Part shown: positions 1 through 5,245 of the stretch, in pieces
Position numbering within the stretch: position 1 is the stretch's first letter
Layout of the letters: each line of letters begins with the position of its first letter
DNA from: Oscillospiraceae bacterium
GTDB lineage: Bacteria > Bacillota > Clostridia > Saccharofermentanales > Saccharofermentanaceae
DNA length: 8,230 nucleotides
Assembly (NCBI GenBank): GCA_902767145.1
Contig: CACXGG010000007.1
Location: 1-8,230 of the forward strand
Direction of reading: 5' to 3'
The notes under the pieces: generated by a model
Told to the model about the DNA's origin: nothing
What the model saw: the letters and a program-made list of their open reading frames with translations, nothing else
Databases searched by the model: none
Translations under genes and position numbers: made by a program

Positions 1-1154
1 ACGAGGGATATGATGAGATCTCCCACGTATATGAGGGATTCAGGAACGACGGAAGCCCCGTGGGATTCGTAATCGACCTCACAGTGGATACAAAGGACTA
101 TACGGAGCTCCACCTTCTTACGGGAATATCCTTCGATGGTGCCGAGCTTACAGGAATAGAACATATAGCAGATGAGCAGTTCCCCGCATCCATCACAGAT
201 GAGGAGATACAGATCATCGCCGACCAGACCGTCAATATGCAGGTGCCCGTGGCACTTGCAGGATCTGATGCGGTAATAGACCCGGATCTTGTAAGCAACA
301 TGATCCCCGGTCTTAACGACGGAACATACTACGCCCAGATGCTGGAGAGCGACAGCAGCGGATATATCGATTTCGTTGAGATGGATGTTGAGGACGGAGT
401 CATCACCAGGATCACCTGGGATGCCTTTAATATCGACAGGACCACCAGGAACAAGAGGGAGGCTTCCCTGAACGGAGCCTATTCCGTATCAGGCGAGCTG
501 TGGGCTACCCAGTCCTACAACCTCTGCCATAAGCTCCTGACCCTTCAGGATCCTTCCGAGCTGGCCATGAAGTCCGACGGTACCACCGATATAGTAGACG
601 GCGTTACCATCAGTATCAGGCCCTTTGTAGAACTTGTAAACGAATGTATAGGTTATTCCATGGAGGGCTACGATAAGGACAGCTATATCGAGGATATGAC
701 AACTCTTGTGACATACCTTTTCCAGGATTCCCCCGAGAACCTGGGCATGCTCACGGATGAGGGATATATCGTCTATTCCTTCGAGGACTATCCCAATATC
801 TTCAAGCTCTTCGATGAGAACGAGGTATATATCAGGGACCTGAGCCTTTCTGAAGCTGCCGACGCGGTATCAGGCACCCTTATCACAGGAGAAGATGATG
901 AAGGCAGCGGCGACGGCGGTGATATCACTGTTGTCGGAGGAGATTCCTCCTACATCAACGAGGGATATGAGGACGGCATCATCCCCGAAGGTGAGAGACG
1001 CCAGTACGAAGACAGCATAGACGGTATCCCTGTCTCTGAGATAAGAACTTATATAGACGGTATCCCTGGATCTTCAGGACGATCTGAATACGTGGTCACG
1101 GGAATAAACATCTCATATAAATTCCTTAAGAGCTATCTCGGATGGATGGCATAA
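1..1154 (+). CDS. PplA-like FMN-binding extracytoplasmic protein, 5' end outside window
   Basis: The reading frame is open to the left window edge (first whole codon at position 3), so this is a C-terminal part of about 383 residues. The GTG at 60 is only an internal Val and has no ribosome binding site. The segment encoded at about 306-650 resembles the FMN_bind fold of PplA-like electron-transfer lipoproteins: a DGTY opening, then GYIDFVEMDVEDGVITRITW, a conserved QDPSEL region, and DIVDGVTIS at 588-614. The last piece sits where this family has the flavin acceptor motif D-x-x-S-G-[AV]-[ST]; the acceptor Thr (606-608) is kept but Ser is replaced by Asp. An earlier segment (about 60-180) looks like another FMN_bind half-domain. 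The C-terminus ends in VVTGINISYKFLKSYLGW, again similar to the end of such a domain. A Gly/Asp-rich linker lies at about 885-950. I infer surface flavin redox function. No signal peptide or anchor is visible because the start is missing. Confidence 0.6.
   Translation, partial: EGYDEISHVYEGFRNDGSPVGFVIDLTVDTKDYTELHLLTGISFDGAELTGIEHIADEQFPASITDEEIQIIADQTVNMQVPVALAGSDAVIDPDLVSNMIPGLNDGTYYAQMLESDSSGYIDFVEMDVEDGVITRITWDAFNIDRTTRNKREASLNGAYSVSGELWATQSYNLCHKLLTLQDPSELAMKSDGTTDIVDGVTISIRPFVELVNECIGYSMEGYDKDSYIEDMTTLVTYLFQDSPENLGMLTDEGYIVYSFEDYPNIFKLFDENEVYIRDLSLSEAADAVSGTLITGEDDEGSGDGGDITVVGGDSSYINEGYEDGIIPEGERRQYEDSIDGIPVSEIRTYIDGIPGSSGRSEYVVTGINISYKFLKSYLGWMA
1017..1068 (+). repeat. Short in-frame direct repeat encoding IDGIP twice
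   Basis: The 16-base word ATAGACGGTATCCCTG occurs at 1017-1032 and again at 1053-1068, exactly 36 bases apart, so the reading frame is kept. It encodes Ile-Asp-Gly-Ile-Pro twice in the acidic linker just before the final FMN_bind-like segment. It probably arose by local duplication and may be a spacer of variable length. Confidence 0.7.
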
Positions 1155-1170
1155 GGGGAAAGGAGGAGAA

Positions 1171-2241
1171 ATGGCATTCGGGAAAAAACAGTTTTCGCCC
1201 TTTGATACTGCCGACATCGGAAAGCCTGACTTTCTGACGGAAAGGGAGACAGAAGTGAAAGTGCAGGAAAGGAGCAGCTATATGACTACGGCGGCTTCCG
1301 TTTTCCTGATCTGTTCCATCATATCCCTGTCGTTTATATTTATCTCCTCATCCTTTATTCCCATGAGCCTTCTGTTCTTCCTGGGGATGATCATCGTCTG
1401 GACGGGAAGCATAAGGTTTATAAAGAAGCAGGCGCTCATGCCCCTTGTCTTCTTCCTCGATCTCGCCCTGGCATTTGCTCCGTCACTTCTGAAGTCATAT
1501 ATAGACCCTGAATGTCCTGTAATATGCTTTATACCTCTTGCAGCAGGATTTATGGCTCTCTATGTCATAAACGGCAGGAAAGGGGATACGGCGGCTGTTA
1601 CGAAGGATCTGATCTATCCTCTTGTATTGTCCTTTATAACTGCCACCCCGGGCTTTATGTCTGCAAGGCTCTTTGAAAGGAGCAGCATGGCTTCGGCAGT
1701 CATCATCTCCGGTCTTTATCTTATAGCTTTCTCCTACATCATCTCCCTGTTCTCAGGGAAGAAAGCAGTCTTCTCATCTGAATATCTTTCAGGTGCAGAA
1801 GGTATGGCCCATACAAGAAGGGAGATCATCGATGATTTTGCCAAGGAGCGCACTCTTATGGTCGCGTCAGTGGTATTTGCCTTTGCAGTCTCAAAGATCA
1901 TCACCATAGTTGAGGGAAATACCGGGATAGAGCTCTACAGCTATGTTCCCCTGATGCTCGCCGCCGTAATGGCTATAGTGATCCTCGTGGCAGGAAAGAA
2001 GGCCTTTTTCAGGTTCTTTCCCTTCGAGGCAATGGCCATATCCCTGTTTGTTCCCGAGTTCCCCACAGTAGGGAAGACCATCCTCTTTATCGCCGTGGAT
2101 CTTACCGTCACGGGGCTTCTTCTGACCTATAAGAGAAAGACGGTATTTTCGGAGAGAAGTGAGTTCGCGGCAGGTGCACCTCTCATGGTCATCATCGCAG
2201 GTGTCATACTGATGCTCGTAGACTCCTGCCTCTTAATCTAA
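1171..2241 (+). CDS. Polytopic membrane protein, unknown family, operon partner of flavin protein
   Basis: This encodes 356 residues. The ATG is preceded by a strong AGGAGG at 1161-1166 and lies 16 bases after the upstream stop, so it is co-transcribed with the FMN-binding protein gene. A hydrophilic N-terminal tail of about 35 residues is followed by roughly ten hydrophobic segments, at about residues 40-58, 62-80, 88-105, 115-133, 147-163, 172-193, 228-245, 257-274, 300-319 and 335-354. Loops rich in Lys/Arg follow several helices (IRFIKK, GKKAFFRFF, YKRKTVFSER). I do not recognise the family. Partnering with a PplA-like protein suggests a membrane component of a flavin-linked electron-transfer or transport module. 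The segment SFITATPGFM (about 154-163) loosely recalls the SGATP flavin site of RnfD/NqrB proteins but is too weak to assign. No catalytic motif is visible. Confidence 0.75.
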   Translation: MAFGKKQFSPFDTADIGKPDFLTERETEVKVQERSSYMTTAASVFLICSIISLSFIFISSSFIPMSLLFFLGMIIVWTGSIRFIKKQALMPLVFFLDLALAFAPSLLKSYIDPECPVICFIPLAAGFMALYVINGRKGDTAAVTKDLIYPLVLSFITATPGFMSARLFERSSMASAVIISGLYLIAFSYIISLFSGKKAVFSSEYLSGAEGMAHTRREIIDDFAKERTLMVASVVFAFAVSKIITIVEGNTGIELYSYVPLMLAAVMAIVILVAGKKAFFRFFPFEAMAISLFVPEFPTVGKTILFIAVDLTVTGLLLTYKRKTVFSERSEFAAGAPLMVIIAGVILMLVDSCLLI

Positions 2242-2268
2242 AACTTTCTTGAAATGTTCCCACAGCTA

Positions 2269-2296
2269 TTGAATTTGCCTCGATTTGTAGTACAAT
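2269..2296 (+). promoter_or_regulatory. Probable sigma-A promoter upstream of small RNA candidate
   Basis: A TTGAAT -35 box at 2269-2274 is separated by 16 bases from a TACAAT -10 box at 2291-2296. The 13 bases TTTGTAGTACAAT (2284-2296) match TTTGTGGTACAAT (2426-2438) of the tRNA promoter at 12 of 13 positions, which supports real promoter function. The start point would be near 2303, after the membrane protein stop codon. Confidence 0.45.
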
Positions 2297-2302
2297 CAAA
2301 TC

Positions 2303-2400
2303 GTCAGGTAATCTGACATTTAATAGTGTCAAACCGTTCCCCTCTCTATATACGGTTTGCCCCGTCCGCTCAATAGACCGGACGGGGTTCCTTTTTTTAA
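2303..2400 (+). ncRNA. Candidate small RNA of about 98 nt with three hairpins
   Basis: The stretch between the predicted promoter and the terminator has no plausible ORF but folds into three consecutive stem-loops. These are GTCAG/CTGAC at 2303-2307 and 2313-2317, AAACCGT/ACGGTTT at 2331-2337 and 2352-2358, and the 9-bp terminator stem. The middle hairpin shows a 14-base loop, TCCCCTCTCTATAT, a C/U-rich sequence of the kind that Gram-positive trans-acting RNAs such as RsaE use to pair with Shine-Dalgarno regions. The predicted start point falls at the foot of the first hairpin. The alternative is that this is only the 3' untranslated region and terminator of the membrane protein operon. Confidence 0.35.
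2360..2397 (+). terminator. Intrinsic terminator
   Basis: CCCCGTCCG (2360-2368) pairs perfectly with CGGACGGGG (2379-2387) around a 10-base loop, followed by TTCCTTTTTTT. It ends the membrane protein operon and/or the small RNA candidate. Confidence 0.9.
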
Positions 2401-2410
2401 TAAAAAAGAC

Positions 2411-2438
2411 TTCGCAAAACAGATATTTGTGGTACAAT
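2411..2438 (+). promoter_or_regulatory. tRNA gene promoter
   Basis: TTCGCA (2411-2416) and TACAAT (2433-2438) are 16 bases apart, which puts the start point near 2445, just before the tRNA. The -35 box matches the consensus at four of six positions. The region upstream, just after the terminator, is A-rich. Confidence 0.5.
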
Positions 2439-2453
2439 AATCAAGTTCGTAAT

Positions 2454-2530
2454 GTTTGCGTAGCTCAGCTGGATAGAGCGTCCGCCTCCTAAGCGGAAGG
2501 CCAGCGGTTCGAATCCGCTCGCGAACACCA
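2454..2530 (+). tRNA. tRNA-Arg (anticodon CCU)
   Basis: A complete cloverleaf of 77 nt is present with CCA encoded. The acceptor stem GTTTGCG/CGCGAAC (2454-2460, 2520-2526) has one T-G wobble. The D stem is GCTC/GAGC, the anticodon stem TCCGC/GCGGA with loop CTCCTAA, and the T stem AGCGG/CCGCT with loop TTCGAAT. The anticodon CCT at 2488-2490 reads AGG. AGG is the commonest Arg codon in the first gene of the window (for example at 435-464), so this tRNA should matter for the local coding style. Confidence 0.97.
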
Positions 2531-2536
2531 TAGACA

Positions 2537-2576
2537 AAAGGACTTCGGGATTTCCCGGAGTCCTTTCTTTGTTTTT
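2537..2576 (+). terminator. Intrinsic terminator after tRNA-Arg
   Basis: AAAGGACTTCGGG (2537-2549) pairs with CCCGGAGTCCTTT (2554-2566), 13 bp with one T-G wobble and a 4-base loop, followed by CTTTGTTTTT. It lies 6 bases after the tRNA CCA end. Confidence 0.9.
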
Positions 2577-2613
2577 GTGTACTATATTCCCATCACATAT
2601 TTCTTATCTGATC

Positions 2614-3312
2614 GGCGATCTTCAGGAAGCTGTAGGCAGAGCAGTTAAAGAGAGCGGGGTCGACAGAAAAGAGATCTTTATCGCCAGTAAGGTATGGCCG
2701 TCGATGTTCGGCACTGATCTGACGAGAAAGTCTTTTGAGGATTCATGTAAGAAGATAGGAACAGACTATCTCGATCTCTTTCTTATCCACTGGCCGAAAA
2801 TAAACCCCGACGACGCCGATTGGGCTAATAAGGCAGCAGCGACCTGGAAGGTAATGGAGGAGCTTTACGAAGCAGGCAGGATCAGAGCCATCGGTGTGTC
2901 CAATTTCCTTCCGCATCACTTTGAGGAACTTTCGAAAACAGCAAACATAAAGCCCATGGTGGACCAGCTGGAACTTCACGCAGGTTACATGCAGGAATAT
3001 ACCCTCCGGTATCTGGATAAGGAAGGCATCCTTCCCCAGGCCTGGAGTCCTCTGGGAAGAGGTGCGCTCCTTTCTGATGAGAGGATCGGAGAGCTGGCGG
3101 CAAAATACAACAGGACACCTGCGCAGGTGCTCCTGAGATTTCTTCTGGACCGGGGAATCCCTGTTATACCTAAGGCTTCATCTGTTTCCAGGATGAAGGA
3201 AAACATGGAAGTTATGGACTTCTGCCTCACTCAGGAAGAGATCTCTTACATATCCTGCATGCCGCAGAAAGGTTATTCCGGAGAACATCCCGACGAAGTG
3301 TCCTTCGGGTAA
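2614..3312 (+). pseudogene. Aldo/keto reductase remnant, N-terminus missing
   Basis: The frame encodes about 232 residues of a typical AKR starting at GDLQEAVGRAVKESG. It keeps the catalytic Lys (IASKVWP, Lys codon 2689-2691), the His (FLIHWP, His codon 2788-2790), IGVSNF, QAWSPLGRG, the cofactor-binding IPVIPKASS...RMKEN stretch and a normal C-terminus. Full-length members are about 270-280 residues. The first barrel strands with the catalytic Asp and Tyr (the D-T-A-x-x-Y-G-N region) are absent. Homology begins right after where the Tyr should be, and only 47 bases separate it from the tRNA terminator stem, so the missing part cannot fit. The possible TTG start at 2569 lies in the terminator tail and has no ribosome binding site. 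I read this as a 5'-deleted gene, not an active enzyme. Confidence 0.85.
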
Positions 3313-3382
3313 TAAGATTTCATTTTCTCTAAATAAGCTTCTATAACAAACAGAACATTCAATTTTAAAAGAGTGGAAGTCT

Positions 3383-3496
3383 CAAAAAAGTACCATTCTG
3401 AAGGTGAATTGGTAATTAATTGGTAATTTCCGGTGAAATTACCAAAAAAGTACCATTTTGAAGTGAAATTGGTACTAAAATGGTAATTCCATGGAA
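3383..3496. repeat. 60-bp-period imperfect tandem repeat, about two copies
   Basis: CAAAAAAGTACCATT starts at 3383 and 3443, exactly 60 bases apart. The first 32 bases of the two copies agree at 28 positions, and weaker similarity continues through GGTAATT...GGAAGT to about 3496. A partial third unit may lie before it (GTGGAAGT at 3373-3380 resembles ATGGAAGT at 3491-3498). The motif GGTAATT and its complement recur many times. Confidence 0.75.
3420..3445. repeat. Perfect 11-bp hairpin in the repeat region
   Basis: TTGGTAATTTC (3420-3430) is the exact inverse of GAAATTACCAA (3435-3445), with a CGGT loop. No T-tract follows on either strand in the proper place, so it is not a standard terminator. 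A second dyad, TACCATTTT/AAAATGGTA, lies at 3451-3459 and 3477-3485. Confidence 0.75.
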
Positions 3497-3651
3497 GTAA
3501 ACGGGCTGTAGAGTCCGAAAAAACAACGTTCTACTAACGGTCGATTGTAATGCTAAGCGGATATTGCTATACCAGTAAGTGTAAGGCAAAGCCTGAAGAT
3601 GATACATAAGTATTGGCTGTATAATTAATAATCATACATACGAGGTGGAAC

Positions 3652-4461
3652 GTGAAAAAGAAGTTAATAGCGGTCGTGATCACATCAACAATTATGCTTT
3701 CAGCATGCAGTACAACAGAACCCACTGAGGAGACCTCAGGGTCTGATATTGGTGCCGCAGAAACTGAAGCGACAGAAGCAGTAACTACTTCTGAAACTAC
3801 AGTAGAGACAACTGTTGAAACCACAGTAGAAACAACAGTGGAAACATCTGAAGAAACAGTTGAAGAGACAGTAGAAGAAATAACGCCTGTGGATCTGAGT
3901 GATGTGGAAGTCGGAGATTATGTCTGCTTCGGAAATTACGATCAGGTAGGTGATTATACCATGGGTGTCGCGCCTATCCCCTGGATAGTACTGGATGTGG
4001 AAGACGACAGGATATTTGTTGTAAGCAAGTATATAGTTGATTATCAGGCATATAATGAGGAAATGGTAGACATAACATGGGAGGAATGTACTTTAAGAGC
4101 ATGGCTTAATGATGACTTCCTCAATGCAGCATTTAGTGAATCAGAACAGGAACAGATTTTAACAGTGACTGTTTCCAATCCTGATAATCTTGATTACGGA
4201 TCGGGAACAGAAGGCGGTAACGATACAGAAGATAAGATCTTCCTTCTAAGCGCTGATGAGGTTGTAACCTATTTCGAAGATGACGATGCAAGAGCCGTAG
4301 GTGCATGTGACTGGTGGTGGCTCAGATCCCCCGGTTTCAAACCTAACCATGCTTCTATAGTTCTCACTGAAGGCATAATCACTACTCATGGTCATCTTGT
4401 CTGCCTCAACTACTATGACCACGGCGTTCGTCCCGCTATGTGGATAAGCACAGAAACTTGA
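3652..4461 (+). CDS. DUF6273-like surface lipoprotein
   Basis: The gene starts at GTG 3652 behind AGGTGG (3643-3648) and encodes 269 residues. A Lys-rich N-terminus and hydrophobic stretch lead to the lipobox LSAC, with Cys19 as the lipidation site. Residues 20-80 are a Thr/Glu linker with TTVE repeated four times, probably a stalk through the cell wall. Residues 85-266 match the layout I know from DUF6273 proteins: DYVCFGNYDQ, PIPWIVLDV, VSKYIVDYQAYN, TWEECTLRAWLNDDFLNAAF, GTEGGNDTEDKIFLLS, WWLRSPG and a final HGVRPAMWI. These domains are common in surface proteins of Clostridia and have no established reaction that I know of. The gene lies alone in an AT-richer segment and ends at a shared terminator. 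Confidence 0.8.
   Translation: MKKKLIAVVITSTIMLSACSTTEPTEETSGSDIGAAETEATEAVTTSETTVETTVETTVETTVETSEETVEETVEEITPVDLSDVEVGDYVCFGNYDQVGDYTMGVAPIPWIVLDVEDDRIFVVSKYIVDYQAYNEEMVDITWEECTLRAWLNDDFLNAAFSESEQEQILTVTVSNPDNLDYGSGTEGGNDTEDKIFLLSADEVVTYFEDDDARAVGACDWWWLRSPGFKPNHASIVLTEGIITTHGHLVCLNYYDHGVRPAMWISTET
3796..3843 (+). repeat. 12-bp-period coding repeat (TTVE) in lipoprotein stalk
   Basis: Four tandem 12-base units with synonymous differences encode TTVE repeats within residues 49-64, followed by related SEETVEETVEE. The third-position changes show the array is not freshly duplicated. It is a low-complexity acidic spacer between the lipid anchor and the globular domain. Confidence 0.8.
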
Positions 4462-4488
4462 TTGTTCAATATCCTACATGACATTAAC

Positions 4489-4519
4489 AAAGCCCTCGTA
4501 TATTGAATACGAGGGCTTT
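4489..4519. terminator. Bidirectional terminator between convergent genes
   Basis: AAAGCCCTCGTAT (4489-4501) pairs perfectly with ATACGAGGGCTTT (4507-4519) around a 5-base loop. T-runs at the stem ends are short on both strands, but the place between two converging genes supports two-way use. Confidence 0.8.
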
Positions 4520-4540
4520 ATGTAGATTGTATGTATTTTG

Positions 4541-4864
4541 TTACCCTTTATGAGGATTGGAAAGATATGACTCTAAACCGTCTTGCCAGTCTGAAGCATC
4601 AATTGATGAAAATGCTTCTACCAGCTCTGGTATGTTCAACTTGCTGATATAGCTCAAAGCGATGTCATAGCTGTTTTCTGTAGTAATATCTTCTTCTACA
4701 AAAGATGAAAATTCCTCAAATACTGCTGGATCAGCTGAACCAGTGTCTTCGAACAGGAATGGATTAGCATCGCTCAAGAATTGACGGAGCACTTCATTCT
4801 TGTTTTGATCAAAGTACGCATCGATCGCATAATATAACATGCAAAAAAGTTCGAATTTAGTCAT
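4541..4864 (-). CDS. Small acidic protein of unknown function
   Basis: This encodes 107 residues. ATG at 4864 is preceded by an AAAGGAGG site (4874-4881 on the complement) with nine bases between, which makes it a convincing gene. The protein is soluble, acidic and probably mostly helical. There is no signal peptide or membrane segment, and it has one Cys, at residue 8. The central stretch LSDANPFLFEDTGSADPAVF (residues 30-49) looks like a conserved core. I do not recognise the family. Size, acidity and a lone position in an AT-rich accessory segment would suit an immunity or antitoxin protein, but no toxin gene is adjacent, so this is only a guess. It converges on the lipoprotein gene. Confidence 0.7.
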   Translation of the reverse strand: MTKFELFCMLYYAIDAYFDQNKNEVLRQFLSDANPFLFEDTGSADPAVFEEFSSFVEEDITTENSYDIALSYISKLNIPELVEAFSSIDASDWQDGLESYLSNPHKG

Positions 4865-4910
4865 TTATTAGTACCTCCTTTGGGGAGTTTAAAAATATAA
4901 TAAAACGCTT

Positions 4911-5141
4911 CTATCTTTTCCTTCTTATCACATAACTCTTGATGACGGGAGCTTCCAGGTCTGTAAGTCTGACTTTGCGGAGGGTCTTATCCTTTATGTA
5001 GGGCTGAGCCATATCTATGGGAAGGAAGGTGTAGAAGTCTCTTCCGATGAGGAAGGGGATGACCTTGGCGCAGTCATCTATCTCCACCGGGAATCTGTGG
5101 TATTTGGGGAACAGGTTGCGGATATATTCACCGATACGATT
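4911..5141 (-). pseudogene. C-terminal remnant of a LysR-type transcriptional regulator
   Basis: On the minus strand a 76-codon open stretch reads NRIGEYIRNLFPKYHRFPVE, then a segment with IDDCAKVIPFLIGRDFYTFLP, and ends with APVIKSYVIRRKR and a TAG stop at 4911-4913. This has the look of the last quarter of a LysR regulator substrate-binding domain: a helix, the VIPFLIGRDFYTFLP strand region, then a closing strand with basic tail. An in-frame stop (5142-5144) lies directly upstream, and there is no ATG start or ribosome binding site. The DNA-binding helix-turn-helix domain and most of the effector domain are missing. Codon use is GC-rich like the flanking genome, unlike the small gene next to it. 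I regard it as a decayed or cut gene. Confidence 0.6.
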
Positions 5142-5204
5142 TTAACACAACAACGACCGGGCAGGTGAATGCAAAATAAATGAATACTTATACGGGGGCT
5201 CATT

Positions 5205-5241
5205 AATTATAAAGGCTGCCCCGCATCTGCGGGACAGCCTG
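5205..5241 (-). terminator. Terminator of the two-component operon
   Basis: AGGCTG (5213-5218) pairs with CAGCCT (5235-5240), and CCCGC with GCGGG inside it, with one C-A mismatch between the two helices. Read on the minus strand the stem is followed by TTTATAATT. It lies 5 bases past the kinase stop codon. Confidence 0.85.
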
Positions 5242-5245
5242 ATCG

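Larger units (their letters stand above)
3313..3651. other. AT-rich intergenic region with repeats, no gene seen
   Basis: This 339-base stretch has no convincing ORF. It is AT-rich: 3361-3420 has 17 G/C of 60, whereas 181-240 in the first gene has 32 of 60. It holds the 60-bp-period repeat and hairpin described separately, and near its end a lone TATAAT at 3620-3625 that could be the -10 box for the lipoprotein gene, without a good -35 box at the usual distance. Confidence 0.8.

Noticed and set aside
60..62. GTG at 60 as start of the first gene
   Set aside because: The frame continues to the window edge with FMN_bind-like sequence, and no ribosome binding site precedes it.
2303..2358. Riboswitch or T-box leader
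   Set aside because: No T-box specifier or known aptamer core is visible, and a tRNA gene with its own promoter, not a regulated protein gene, follows.
2204..2437. Minus-strand open frame of 77 codons
   Set aside because: It runs through the membrane protein end, a terminator and the tRNA promoter, has no family-like sequence, and is better explained as a shadow.
2506..2530. tRNA 3' end as attachment site of an integrated element
   Set aside because: No second copy of the tRNA 3' end was seen in the window and there is no integrase gene; the tRNA is whole.
3420..3445. Terminator for the aldo/keto reductase remnant
   Set aside because: The hairpin is perfect but AT-rich and followed by A bases, not T, on the plus strand; on the minus strand the T-run is on the wrong side.
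3383..3496. CRISPR array
   Set aside because: Only two imperfect units, no unique spacers of regular size and no cas genes.
3567..3824. Minus-strand open frame rich in Val, Ser and Thr
   Set aside because: It is the antisense of the repetitive TTVE stalk of the lipoprotein gene.
2571..5154. True transposon with terminal inverted repeats
   Set aside because: The border match is 9 of 10 low-complexity bases only, with no transposase gene and no target-site duplication visible; kept only as a weak hint.
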